This document shows, piece after piece, positions 48,781 through 60,314 of a stretch of 64,000 nt of DNA (within the stretch, counting starts at the first letter, position 1; each line of letters opens with the position of its first letter). Both the position numbers and the translations under genes were made by a program. A model generated the notes under the pieces. The model was not told the origin of the DNA, ran no database searches, and saw only the letters and a program-made list of their open reading frames with translations. The stretch comes from Enoplosus armatus (taxonomy: Eukaryota; Chordata; Actinopteri; Centrarchiformes; Enoplosidae). Location: positions 13,981,501-14,045,500 of the forward strand of contig NC_092191.1 in the NCBI RefSeq assembly GCF_043641665.1, in the 5' to 3' direction.

Positions 48781-51342
48781 GTTCAGGTTGCACTCGGTCA
48801 GTGCTGACATTGTCCCCTGCAATAATCTCACTCTATAATGGTAGATTCAGTTGGTTTGTTGAAGGTTTTATGCATCTTATGTTGCAATATAGGCCCTTAT
48901 TATAAAAAAAAAGAAGTAAGGACCCTAACCCTAATGTACATTTAAGAATACTGTGCAATAACACTATAAATGTTAAAACAGAAATAGGCCCATACCATCA
49001 TGTCACTGTAAATTCATTATTCAGCACCAGCCACACTGAAAGTCTCCATAAGAGCATATTATAAAGACATTATCCTTCAGCTATAAGTCAGGGGATTCTC
49101 AAAGGATATCTGTGGAGCTTGAATTATAACTGTATAGTTGACTTTGATGTGATAAAGTTTAATTATAGCTAAATCAGTAATGTCATACTAGCAAGAGATA
49201 GTACCTTATCTCGGAGAAAAACATTTCTTATCCAATTAGTTTCTCGATTCAGTCAAGGCAAACCGTAATGTATGGTGGGCTGTGAGTTTCTTTCTTTTGT
49301 GAGAGTGTTTTCCAAAGTTCACTAGAGAAGCTTGTACCTGTGAGAAAGGTATTGTGTGGCCACTGGCAGTGCAACCTGAGTTATGGTGTCTGTGTCGCTG
49401 TCCATGGTGCTGAACACTAGAGCCTGCATGACTGGTATTTCTCTGGATGGTGTTAAATATGTGGAGAATGTGTTCATTTCTGAAGCTATAATTTTCATTA
49501 TTCTAAATTAAAGCGCACCATGAGAATAATCATTTCTGTCTTTAATTAGGCTCCCTACTGGTCATTTACACTGCACCCTCTCTCCAAAGGGCTTAATCAT
49601 TCTGCTCTTGTGTTGAGTAAACCACTGTTTGGCATCTTACTGAAAAGCTCTGAAGAAATTTGCTCAACTGGTATCTTTTTGAATGGGATTGCATGGCTTA
49701 TGGGAGGGGAAGACAACAATATCAATGCTCTCGTTTCTCATTTCCTGTTTGCTGTGGATTTTTCTTTGGCTAATGTGTAAGTATTTGAGATTATCCCTCA
49801 TTTGTTTCCTCACTCTGTTACTTGCTGAACTTGTAATCCCGTCCCAGTACGCTTTTGTTAGAATCTCAATAAAAACGTGGTCACACAGACAAGTATGTTG
49901 CATGTTTGCTTTATTTTTTATAGTAAAGCAAATTGTCCATTGATGCAATAAGATGTTTAGCAGTCTACCTTATTGTTTGTTTCAATCCCAAGAGTAAGAA
50001 TATAGTCAGATTTTCACCTCCTGTCCTATTGTGGCTCAAGGAGATCAAGTCACGAACAGCTTTCCCTGCTTGTAAAGTGACACTATAAGAAGTTTTGATG
50101 TCAAGTGAGTGTTTCATTACGTCCTTTTGAAGTGATGTCAGCAATATAAGCATGAATGTTTGCATCTCATTTGAAATGCCTCTCCTGTCCCCGAGCTATG
50201 ATATTGACTTGAATCGTAAAGTCATCCGCAGCACAGTGTGCAGGCTGCTTTACTTACTCACAAATTAGTTTTGAGGAGAGGAGGCTGGTGAATGGCCAAT
50301 TCTAGCTCCACTTGACCTTTAGAGTTGAATCTGACTGCACTGATCAGAATCATAAAGACTGTGGCAGGACTACAGACGCTGGTGTTAGGAGAATGAGAAT
50401 TAATTTGGATGTTATTCATGTTTCTTCTCCCTTTACATGCACCAACTTGGTCGAATGATCTTTGTCATTGTACAGTAATGAGACACAACTACATTTGTCT
50501 GTAAAATCCAATATTGTTCTTTTAGAAGGGTTCTACTACAGATTAAAGACTGAACATATTTTATTAACTTTTTTGTATAAATATTAGAGATATTAGAAAG
50601 CAATAATTCATCTTATATGATATTATAGCTTTTGCCTTTGCTCATTTCTGAAATGCCAATCAAGCCTAGAAGGACCCAATATTGATCATAACTTCATACT
50701 TGCATGTCCTCACCATTTCTTTTTTTTCTTCTTTTTTTCATATTAACGATTAATCCCTCGCTGAAATGAGACACAATAGAATAAAACAAGTGACTGGCCC
50801 ATGTCGGCCAGTACCATCTTTGCATTTCATGCTTGCTGAACCTTCACTGATTTAATTTAATTCAATCATATGATTCGTGACAATGATGATGATGATCCTG
50901 CTGCCGTTACAGTGGCTACAAATGGCAATAATGCCTATGACTGTTAATGTCTTTTAATCTTGTAATCCTGCTGTAGTTGTAGATTTGGACTAAAGCAGGC
51001 ACTGAAATAAAACAAAACAGACATAAACAGACACAATGTGCTCCTTCACCATGACATTAAAGGAAAGAGAGAAGGAAATATGAATGGGGGAAAACATCTT
51101 GTACATTGAGGAAAACTTTTATCAGTCTGCTGCATGTCACTTTGGAGAAAGAGTACTGTGGTTGACTGTTTATTTTAACATTGACACTCTCAAAACTATT
51201 GAGTTTCAACTTGGATTTGATGCATTCTTACTGCTCTCTAGTGGTTAAAGTGCAACATTGCACATTTCAGTGCTGCGTCTATGTGATGCAGATAAGCCTA
51301 TCAAGGATTTCATTTATTTTCTTGAATATTCAATAAATAGAG

Positions 51343-51395
51343 GAGTTAAGTAATATGATTTTCTTTAATAACCAGACAATCATATTACTTAACTC
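51343..51395. repeat. perfect 18-bp inverted repeat (hairpin)
   Basis: Arm GAGTTAAGTAATATGATT (51343-51360) is exactly complementary to AATCATATTACTTAACTC (51378-51395), with a 17-base loop. The stem is AT-rich. Possible readings are a very short foldback element, a small RNA hairpin or a simple palindrome; no target-site duplication was identified. Confidence 0.85.
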
Positions 51396-52392
51396 TTTTT
51401 ACATTTTCTATATCAGGATTGCCTCTAAATTTGCATATATGTTTAAACTTTTTAAATTCAATATTTCAAAGTTTGCTTCCAATTTAAATAACTGTAAAGC
51501 ACTTTTCCTTTTGCTCAACTTATTTTTTTCTGCTTTCTTAACAGTGTCAGTTTTTCATTTGCATTACTTGTTTGCCTTGTGCATTTAGTGAGAGTCTATA
51601 AAGGATATTTTACACTAATGCACTTTATTTATTTTCATTATTGTGTATGAAGGTGAAGAGTCACATTCCACTGTTTCTCTGTTTCGTTAAGCAGGTAAGT
51701 GTTGGGGGTGGTGGTGACTTTGAGTATTTACTTTTCATACATTCACACATTTTTGGACCAGTTAAGGGGCTGGTGCTGCTTGTCTTTGCATGGAGTTCAT
51801 CTCTTTTTGTGTGTGCTAAGCCTTGTAACTTTATCATTAAAGACAGCTGTCTTTACCATGCATGTGAATGTGACTACCAAGTTTGCTCTGTTAAACCTTT
51901 ATTTATTCCTCACGTCAGGTTTCCTGCCTGAATCTCCAGACACAAATCAACCATTAACAAGATCAACAATCTTTTGCTTTGGGACACAAATACAGCAATT
52001 CTTCTAAAATGTGCCAACAGAATATGGAAGTTTACTGGTTTATGTCCATAAAAAAGAAAGTGTTTGACAGGTGGGTTTTTAATTATGACACTAGATAGTG
52101 TATTCCTATTATCATTTCATATCAACTTTTATATCTTGTATGTATCCTTTATAAGTGCATGTGTACTGTTGGACTTAATCTGTGTTTCCCTTTTATGTGG
52201 TAATGTACAGAAAGGGACCAGGAGGGTCCCAGGGTTTGTTGGAGGAGAACCACACAAAGAACATCTAGTATCACACAGCCTATGTTTTCCACTATATGCT
52301 TTTCCCTTTAATGGACATAGAAGGTAAGACTGTGTGTGGACCAGGTCATGTGTGCTATGAATGTACATTCACTAAATGGACTTTGCACACTA

Positions 52393-52537
52393 CATAAAAA
52401 GGGTTGGTTTATTTCTCCCACACAGACTCTATTGTTGTACTCGTCTGTTCGACTCTGACCATATTGAAGCAGCTTTCATTTCATCTTCATCTGATCCAAG
52501 ACAACTGAATCTCTTCTATCAGTGTTGATAACCACAG
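52393..52537 (+). other. possible non-coding exon with TATA-like box
   Basis: CATAAAAAGGG at about 52395-52405 resembles a TATA box. About 130 bases later a good donor CACAG/GTATGTGAG occurs at 52537/52538. It could be an alternative asrgl1 first exon or a lncRNA exon. No direct support beyond these signals. Confidence 0.2.
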
Positions 52538-52959
52538 GTATGTGAGAAAAGCTGAAACAATGTCTCTATGCACATTGTTATTGCTTAGTCAAGTGATAAA
52601 CTCTGTCCTCTTTTTGCCCCCGTTAGCTCCGCCTTCGCCAAGCCACGCACTAGAAACCAAAAAGTGTTCAAACTTTGACTTCAAAATAAAACTATACAAA
52701 AACATATACATACACTATACATCTAGCTACATATCTACTATACAACACGAAAAGGCAGGTCTATCAGGCCTGCTTGTAAAAGCTTGTTATGGTTGGTACC
52801 TACAGCTTTGTTGGTAGTCTGGTTAATTTATCATTTGTTCTTTATTTTATGATGGTTATTCTTTAATACTCAACGTTCATCAAGTTGGGCAGTGCTGCTT
52901 TTATTTTGAAAGGTTTTGTCGGAAGTCGAATCTTGAATTATATTACACTTGATTTTAGG

Positions 52960-53059
52960 GTGCAGGCGCTGGTCGGGATGAAGTGGAGCAAAACACTTCG
53001 AAGTCCCTCGAAATCACGTGATTATCGCGGGTTTCTCCACGCGTGAAGATCAGGAAAGG
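52960..53059 (+). promoter_or_regulatory. asrgl1: probable asrgl1 promoter / non-coding first exon
   Basis: The stretch is locally GC- and CpG-rich in AT-rich surroundings and ends CAGGAAAG before GTAAGAAAAG (donor at 53060), about 900 bases before the acceptor of the ATG-bearing exon. It contains the palindrome AATCACGTGATT, with TCACGTGA at 53014-53021, a site type bound by USF and TFEB/MITF bHLH-ZIP factors. The transcription start is not determined. Confidence 0.5.
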
Positions 53060-53964
53060 TAAGAAAAGTCCAAATGCTTCATCATCATCATCATCATCAT
53101 CATCATCGTCACTAGCAGCACATATCGATTCAACCAGCTGAACGATATTAATAGCCGGGTGCTGAGAATAACCACCTGTGTGTCCGAGGAGGCTCCGCAC
53201 TGCCTGAGGGGATCCGCACGTGTCCCGCAGTTTAGATCAACACTTGAAAACATGTACGAAGCAGCTGAAGGTTGCTTCAGATTTATAAAGAAGTCATCCA
53301 ACACAAGTAAACACACACACACTGAAATGGCAGAATGCAAATAGCAGTAACAGCTAAAAAGATTTATTATAGTTGGTTGATTCAATGAAACCCGAATGTA
53401 ACCGATAATTTAAAGCTGCTGATGTTCTTCTGGTTCACGCACATACAAACTCACATGTCCATGTTATGCTGAGCTGGGCAGAGTGGCACATCTACGTCAA
53501 GTATATGTTTACATCTTATCAATCATGAACAGTAAAGGCTTTGGAAGAGGATGAATGCCTTTTGATGGAAATTAAGTGGGGAAAAAACATTATCAGTAAT
53601 ATAAATGATGATCATAAAAGGTTACAACAGGTGAAAGACTTTTAAAAGCAACTAAAATACATGTATGCATGAAAAACATGGCTGCACTGTTAATGTGTTG
53701 AAAGTTAAATGTTTACTTATAAATTACTGAAAGAGTCAAGTTAATGTAAGTGACCTTTTCTGAGTAACGTTTGTTTATTTATTTTGATTTGCTCTCCATC
53801 ACACAAATTCTACATGAAGTGGGACAAAGTGTTTATAGTATTTATTGTAGGTCTTGTAAAAATGCTACTAAACCTCAAAGACTGTGTGGATATTAGTTAA
53901 CCAATATTTGCTCAGTTATAACTTTTGTGAGACTCCATAAACTGCTTGTGTCTTTTTCCTGCAG
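53060..53964 (+). other. asrgl1 intron 1 (5' UTR intron)
   Basis: Sequence between the probable first-exon donor and the acceptor TTTTTCCTGCAG. It contains an (ATC)n microsatellite at about 53079-53107 and nothing else recognised. Confidence 0.5.
53079..53107. repeat. (ATC)n trinucleotide repeat
   Basis: About nine uninterrupted ATC/TCA units ending in CGTC. Poly-Asp and poly-Met frames on the minus strand are artefacts of it. Confidence 0.95.
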
Positions 53965-53974
53965 GAACATAAAG

Positions 53975-54161
53975 ATGTCAGCAGTCGTAGTCGTGCATGG
54001 TGGGGCGTGGGCCATACCGGATGAACTGGCCAAGGCCTCTGTTGATGGAGTAAAGGCTGCAGCGAGTGAAGGGTTTTCAGTGCTGAAAAGAGGAGGAAGT
54101 GCGCTGGATGCTGTTGAGGCAGCTGTGCGGGCTTTGGAAGACAACACTGTGTTTAATGCAG
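53975..54161 (+). CDS. asrgl1: asrgl1 coding exon 1 (residues 1-62)
   Basis: The exon begins at 53965 after TTCCTGCAG, with ten non-coding bases before ATG. It ends AATGCAG before GTATACTGC, phase 1. It encodes the alpha-subunit N terminus with VVVVHGGAW and [18 protein letters not shown]. Confidence 0.95.
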
Positions 54162-57100
54162 GTATACTGCACAGGATTATTCTCACATATACAGTACTCT
54201 TCTTCTTTTCTCTAATCAACTTTAAAAAATCCTAAAACTACAACTACTCCCACCTGTCCATACAGGAGCCAATCACTGATGAGCACCATGTCTTTATCAG
54301 TTCAGTTAGGTTTGTCTGTAGTGCCCTGTCTCCATCTGCTGGTGGTGACGCCAACGTTCATCCAGACTCTATCCATAGTCGGAGTGATGATGGTCAGTGG
54401 AGGTCATGTTGCTGTGGGGCTCCCCATAATACAGCATTAATCCCAGATTTAGTCTGCACCAAAATCTAATCTATATTTTAGATTATATCTATGAATTAGT
54501 CTGCCCTGCCAGATATGATATTATATTTGCTCCCTAAACATAATCCACATGTTTAACTGTTAACATGTTAACTTCATTTTTGATATATGAAGCTACATTA
54601 AAATTACATTTTGAACTTTAGAAGCTTCTTTCTCCATTAACACCAATGGAGATCATGAGATGAGATGCATTTTATGTACCATAATATATACAAACTCTAC
54701 ATCAGTGATGTAGCAGTCATTAGTACTGTGCTCTTTTGCTATTTCTGTTCCACTTTGTCACCACCATGTGGACTTGTGAGGATGTAGCAGGCCACATAAA
54801 ACCTCTGCTCACAAAGTTGGAAGGAAATCATATCTCCAGCCTGTCATTCTCTACACTTTGCCAGCACTGTCTTCTGTGCAGGACTCTGAAAACACCTGCA
54901 TCAAATGTTTGTACATTGTATGAGTTAGTTTCTGATTGTGACGTTTATATGTAGGGCATGGGGCAGCACTCAATGCTGATGGAGAAGTGGAGCTGGATGC
55001 CATCATCATGGATGGAAAGACACTTGGTAGTGGGGCGGTGTCTTCAGTGAAGAACATTGCCAACCCTGTGTCACTGGCACGGGCAGTGATGGAAAAGGTG
55101 CCGTCTTAAATACTTTGTTTTTTGGTATTGGTATGGTATTACCCATCAATTAAAACATTATGAAATACATGTTAAATGTAACTTTTTCTTGCATGGAAAA
55201 TCTCAGACTGCCCACATCATGTTGACAAGCAGAGGTGCAAACCTGTTTGCAGAGAGCATTGGCATGGTCACAGTTCCCACTGATACACTGGTGACTGGGT
55301 ATGAGAGGAAAGAATGGGAGAAGCACAAGAATTATGTTACTGGAGTAATGGAAGATTTCAACTCTCAGTGGTAAGTCTAATCTGCAGTGTCTGACTTTAT
55401 TTTGACCCCTTCTTGTCTGAACTTAAATTTCCTCATAAATCTCCACACAGCATCTTTTCAGCCTGAATAGCCTGGTGTGACACTACCTGAAATAAAATGA
55501 ATCTAAACTCTGGAGGCCGCTTGGCAGACAATGTCCTGAATGTATTTAAAGAATGTTTTCACGAAAGTTGATACTGCAGGAGAAGAGATCTCAGAGAAAT
55601 GCTAAACATAAGTATGTTTTTATATTGTCCTCTTCAAACCAAATCGAGTCAATTCTTTTTAAGTTGAACAAAAACAGACAGGGACACTGCTATTGCTTTC
55701 ATTAACATTGGATAACAATGTGGTTTTGATGGCCGGCATACTATTATATTGTACCATAAGTTTCTTTAAATGTGATGACTGCTCGTTAAATGCCCTCTCC
55801 ATTGTGAAACATCCACTGTATTTTGGCCCAGCTTAGACAACTGTTGTCAGTAAATGAAGACTTAGATGACTGCTGTGTGTAGCTGTTGGGGAGTGAGAGG
55901 AATTGTTAGCTACAGGAGAAGTGAAATGTATCAGCTGGCTTTGACAACTAAGAGTTGCACCGCACAGTTCATTTGCAGTATAAAAGCTTCTGATATCAAT
56001 ACAGAGCTCTAAGCACTGATATATCTGTTCCTGAAAGTTGATAGAGAAAAGGTACATTGTCGAGTCAAAATGGCTTGCCATGTTCTACAACGTTGCTGCT
56101 GGTAAATTAACTTATGGTGGATGTACTTTTTCTCCCATCCCAGGGCCCATGATACTGTTGGGGCGGTCGCCGTGGACTGTGCTGGTAATGTTGCCTGTGC
56201 AACATCAACCGGAGGGATAAGAAATAAAATGGTTGGCAGAGTAGGAGACTCTCCGATCATTGGTACGACTTAATTTAATTGCACTTTCTCAAATGTCACT
56301 TCTTATGCTGTCAGCTGCCGTTAGAATTAGATTAAATGAAAATGGAAGTCATCATCATCATTATCGGGGCATCATAAATAACCATTTGAACAAGTTACAC
56401 TTTTAAGAGCAAATCTGTCATTTCAATTATACTCTCAACTTTGCTTTTATTATTAATTTTTGAGTTGAGTTTAGCTTCTGATAGTATTTGGGGACACCAG
56501 TATGTGAAATGTTGTTTCACAGTTGTTTAATATAATCTAATGTTTTTTTTTTCATGTTCTCTCTTGTAAATAAGGCTCTGGAGGATACGCAGACAACTTC
56601 AGTGGTGCAGTGTCTTGTACCGGTCACGGAGAGTCTATTCTTAAAGTCACGTTGGCCAGACTCATTCTTTCACATATTGAACAAGGTAACAAGGTCACAC
56701 TTTCAAACTCTCTACATTAAGACAAGCCACATACAGTATGTCAGACTTTTACAAATGATGTACTTTAGGATTCAAAGATTGAATGTCCGCTCTTTAGCAT
56801 TCTTTTAGCATTCTGGCTTTCACAGACATGGGTTTGCAAGTATTTAGGTGTTATTTATCTGAAAATGGCAGCAACAACCACAGTATATATGGATACACTT
56901 GTCTATTTGTTGTGTATTGTCTTGTGGAATGACATGACTGCACATTGAGTCCTTCAATGTGTTCCTTAGTTAACTATTTTCATTAATTTTCATATTTCCT
57001 CTTCCCCTACGCAGGTAAATCAGCAGCAGATTCTTCACAGTTGTCTCTGCAGTACATGGCAGACCGTGTCCACGGTGCAGGAGGAGCTATTGTAGTTTCT

Positions 57101-57223
57101 CCATCAGGACAGTGGGCTGCCACATTCACTACAGAGCGAATGGCTTGGGCAGCAGTGGATCATGATGTTCTGTGGTATGGATTAGACCCAAATGAAAGAC
57201 TTAAACAGCAGTTATCCCAGTAA
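53975..57223 (+). CDS. asrgl1: asrgl1, isoaspartyl peptidase / L-asparaginase (Ntn-hydrolase), complete
   Basis: Exons 53975-54161, 54955-55097, 55207-55370, 56144-56262, 56575-56685 and 57015-57223 join in phase to 310 residues (human ASRGL1 has 308). The start follows acceptor TTTTTCCTGCAG and gives [12 protein letters not shown], with the substrate-pocket HGG at residues 8-10. Autocleavage would occur before Thr169 ([11 protein letters not shown]), freeing the beta-subunit nucleophile. Family pocket residues are all present: Thr187 in ATSTGG, Arg197 and Asp200 in GRVGDSP, and Thr220-Gly221 in CTGHGES. The cytosolic enzyme hydrolyses L-asparagine and beta-aspartyl (isoAsp) peptides. No lesion is seen, so it should be active. 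Assignment to asrgl1 rather than a fish-specific paralogue rests on length and motifs only. Confidence 0.93.
54955..55097 (+). CDS. asrgl1: asrgl1 coding exon 2 (residues 63-110)
   Basis: Acceptor TTATATGTAG before GGCATGGGG. It encodes [20 protein letters not shown] and [20 protein letters not shown]. The donor is AAAAG/GTGCCG, weaker than consensus, but reading continues correctly into the next exon. Confidence 0.93.
55207..55370 (+). CDS. asrgl1: asrgl1 coding exon 3 (residues 111-164)
   Basis: Acceptor AAATCTCAG before ACTGCCCAC; donor TCAGTG/GTAAGTC; leaves phase 2. It encodes [20 protein letters not shown] and the charged segment [11 protein letters not shown]. This is the end of the alpha chain, the variable loop before the cleavage site. 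The preceding intron is only 109 bases. Confidence 0.94.
56144..56262 (+). CDS. asrgl1: asrgl1 coding exon 4 (catalytic threonine, residues 165-205)
   Basis: Acceptor TTCTCCCATCCCAG before GGCCCATGAT; donor ATTG/GTACGAC. It encodes [20 protein letters not shown], then [18 protein letters not shown]. Thr169 is the predicted self-cleavage site and nucleophile. Confidence 0.96.
56575..56685 (+). CDS. asrgl1: asrgl1 coding exon 5 (residues 205-242)
   Basis: Acceptor CTCTTGTAAATAAG before GCTCTGGA; donor ACAAG/GTAACAAG. It encodes [20 protein letters not shown] and [16 protein letters not shown], including the TGHGE substrate-binding loop. Confidence 0.94.
57015..57223 (+). CDS. asrgl1: asrgl1 coding exon 6 (C terminus, stop TAA at 57221-57223)
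   Basis: Acceptor CCCCTACGCAG before GTAAATCAGC. It encodes [32 protein letters not shown] and [11 protein letters not shown], ending RLKQQLSQ. The MAWAA motif is where mammals have MPWAAA. The stop is followed by AT-rich 3' UTR. Confidence 0.94.
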
Positions 57224-58960
57224 CCATTTTAACACAGGTTTTATCCTCATTATTAATAGTACTGAGCCACGTAATAGGGAGCTGTGTTTTCTATCCAAAT
57301 CAAATGAGTAGTGTTTTCCTCTTTCTAATCTGCTATGTCAAAGCTACGCACTTTGACACGTATGTACACTGAAATATAAACTGTAAAAGATGGAGAAGGT
57401 GGATATTAGACTAGTTAAGTCTCAAGATCTCTGTTGGGCAACTAGTGCATACATTTGACTAGTTTTTCTTATCCCCTGAATTCTGGATTGCATATTACAT
57501 ATGCAAATATGGGATGTCTCATTTATTTTATCAAAATCTCTTAAACTTTGTGTTAGTCTATTTCTCCACATGTGTGATATTAGCAGTGTGCTCTGTCTTG
57601 TTCCTGAAAGACTATTAAAGGTACAGAATGTGGACAATACAAATACATTGAATATGACAGTAATTAAAGATGTATCTGTGTAAATGTGTTTTTCTCATAT
57701 AGGTATTTCTCCTATAGTTTACCTTTTAAATTCAACTTAAACACCTTTGATTCGTGGTTTTCTATTCTGGCCCTCAAGACAAAGACATCCACTGGTGTTC
57801 AGTGCTGCCATCTTTGCTGAAAGCAGTTAACTAGTGGATAGGGAGGATAGAAAACCAGTTTTCATCCTGGGAGTGCTCCTGTTTTAGTAATGACTTCTTT
57901 GATTGGTTGGCATTCAATAAAATGAGGTCTTAAAGCTGAGCTAATTCATTGATAAAAATACGGTATGTCTGTGACTTTTTTTCTCTCACCACAGGTCAGT
58001 TTCATTTTAAGTTGTTTCGTTTTCAGTTCTCTTCAAGCACTTCTAGTACAATGGACTATTAGAGGGCTGTTAACATAACAGCAGGCTTCATTCATAAGCC
58101 TCCTCTTTCTTTGTCCAGCAGCATTGGTGGCTTTGCTTCATCCTTTGAAACAATGGCTGCTCAACCAGAGACTCTCGCTGTAGAAGAACCTGATTCAGAA
58201 TTAGATAGTACGATCATGTGCTCACATTGTGTTCTAAGATAATAGGGCCATGGCTGGTTCATATGGTGAAGAGGACCAGTTTTATGTTTTCATAGCACAG
58301 CAGTAACCCCCTAGACTGGACAAATCTTTGTATACCTTCTTTATTTTTTTCATTTACAAATTTCAAATTACTTAGCGCTTTTGATACTGTAGTTAGGGGT
58401 CTATATGTTCACTGTGAAGGCTTTCAAGCTGAAGTATGACATCGAAATCTCATTCATCTAAAAGAAAAAAGTACTTCATGTGGTATTTTAAAAGAACTGT
58501 GCTGTTGTGTTATCATATGCACTTTTGACGTGCCCTTTTGGCCCTTTTTTTACAATGATAAAAATGCCCAGGTTGAAAATATATACCTTCTAGTCATGGT
58601 TCCTGTGTGCAGCTTATTTTAAACAAATTTATTTTATACAAGAACCTGCTTTTCAATTGTAAAATATGAATTAATTTGCTCTCCAGGCAAAAGGGTGTCA
58701 AGTAATTCACGTTGTCACTTTATATATGGAAATAAATTAACATGGTTTGATCTGAAGAGCCTCTTGAAGTTCTTTGTCAGTGTGGAAGCTATTTTTTCTC
58801 TGCCTGTGACTGCTGAATGCATTTGAAATGTTGACATTAGACAACAACGTTTGCTCTTCAAGACAGTTAACCCCATCTGAACTCTTGTTTCCAAAGCGTA
58901 AAGACTGGAAACCATGCTGTAGATATGTGTTATGTCTATACTATCAGCTGCTATGCTACC
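57224..58960 (+). other. asrgl1 3' UTR and asrgl1-phf3 intergenic region
   Basis: No coding sequence recognised. Candidate polyadenylation signals for asrgl1 are ATTAAA at 57614-57619 and AATAAA at 57916-57921, the second closer to consensus. Further right the sequence is AT-rich up to the phf3 promoter. Confidence 0.55.
57916..57921 (+). terminator. candidate asrgl1 polyadenylation signal
   Basis: Consensus AATAAA about 690 bases after the stop codon. ATTAAA at 57614-57619 is an alternative, earlier site. Confidence 0.35.
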
Positions 58961-58969
58961 TGTAAACAG

Positions 58970-59113
58970 AAGCCACGTGACAAGCAGCGATGCCTGTCAG
59001 GGGGCTTTGCAGCAGCAGGACGAATGACGGCTGAGTTAGAGGAAGTTACTGGGAGCAGCTGTGCTAGTATGTAACCTTACACGACTCGGATACAGCGTTC
59101 CAGTAAGAGAGAG
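58970..59113 (+). promoter_or_regulatory. phf3: probable phf3 promoter / non-coding first exon
   Basis: A donor GAGAGAG/GTAAGACTC at 59113/59114 ends a more GC-rich stretch lying 1.2 kb before the acceptor of the ATG exon. An E-box CACGTG lies at 58974-58979. The transcription start is not determined; the exon probably begins somewhere between 58980 and 59060. Confidence 0.45.
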
Positions 59114-60298
59114 GTAAGACTCTTGTATATATGTAAATAAATATTTCTAAATATCCAAACTGCAAGCGTTGGAACGGATGCATGTGGGCGTGATCATTTA
59201 ACGCCCGCTAGCAGCACTCCGGCTACAAACAAACTTGGTAGCTAAGGCCTATGCTAAAGCGACCTAGCCAGCCTGTCTGACAGATTTAGCATCGAGCTGT
59301 ATAACTAATTATTTACACATGTTGTGCGGCACACTTCAGCTTCGCTGGCAACTATATTTATTGGTGCAAATCCTATTTATAGCTGCAGTGCTAGAGTTGG
59401 AAAGAGTGTGTTGCCTTGGATGGTTAACTTCCTCCATAAGTTAGCTACCGTTAGCTTGCTATTATACATGATCGCGTTGTGCAGCGGGTTGTTGTTAGCC
59501 GTCCTTATCACGTTAGCATGCTAACTAGCAAACACCTCATTGGCAGAACCTGGTCACAGAAACGCGATATTTCATATGGAAACTAAGTTATATTAGATGC
59601 TTTTGAATTGAACTCGTCTAGAGATTTACACCAGTCTGCTAACATATTTAAGTGGCGGTTTTAGTTTATGCACGGTTAAATTCCGGCCTGCTCCAGGTTG
59701 TGTAGTGGTAACTTGCTTGATTGAAAAACGATAACTTGTAGTTCATTTAACATTAGCCTCCCTCTTAGAAGGTTCTCCCAGTTGGCCACAGGAATAGTTT
59801 TCTTGCCCTTAAATACGTATACTTCAAGCTTATTGGCAGTGTACAATTTTCGGTTGTGTAAAGGTGAATGACCCACGGAAATGGCCAAAACTGAGACGAT
59901 AGCGACGTTAACGTAGCAGGGCAGCAAACCAGGTAGCATTTACAGCTGATGGAGGCACCCCAGAAGCGAAGTTTTAAGCTATCTGTCAGCAACTGTAACA
60001 TTTATGTAATGTACAGTGATGTCTCTAATGTAACTGTCATTCACTATAGACAATACACAAGTACTTGCTGTAACTGTAAAGACTGTATGCTTGCCAGTAG
60101 TTAAATCGAGTAGGTTTAGTCAAACTAGTTTGGAAAGCAGCTCAGATCATCACTGCCTTATTAGAGTAGACCATGATGGTCCCCTGAGTTTTGTTAGGTG
60201 CATTATGTGCTGCTGGGATGATGGGCATGGTGCATGATAGCAGCATTATTATTAACATAATTTTGCTCCACATTCTGTCGTGTGTTGTTTTGACACAG
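59114..60298 (+). other. phf3 intron 1 (5' UTR intron)
   Basis: Between the probable first-exon donor and acceptor GTTTTGACACAG. Nothing but ordinary intronic sequence was seen; short open frames here lack any recognisable content. Confidence 0.55.
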
Positions 60299-60314
60299 GA
60301 AGGCATCAGCATTC

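Larger units (their letters stand above)
48319..52959. other. khdrbs2-asrgl1 intergenic region (head to head)
   Basis: The first 300-450 bases are probably khdrbs2 5' UTR and promoter. The remainder is AT-rich with no recognised gene. Notable items are a perfect hairpin at 51343-51395 and two exon-like stretches with donors at about 52323 and 52537. Open frames here (for example 51641-51931) show no recognisable domain. Confidence 0.6.

Noticed and set aside
48305..48838. Several overlapping 70-100 codon frames on both strands near the khdrbs2 start
   Set aside because: The region is GC-rich promoter/5' UTR, where stops are scarce. No frame resembles a known protein, and the frame continuous with exon 1 has no ATG upstream of 48318.
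48918..48932. CCCTAACCCTAA, telomere-like
   Set aside because: Only about two units, unremarkable by chance, and no longer array nearby.
53050..53385. Frames with poly-Asp or poly-Met
   Set aside because: Artefact of the (ATC)n repeat at about 53079-53107.
54736..54954. 72-codon frame just before asrgl1 exon 2
   Set aside because: Intronic. The joined reading from exon 1 (G) into GGCATGGGG matches the asparaginase family exactly, so this frame is not translated.
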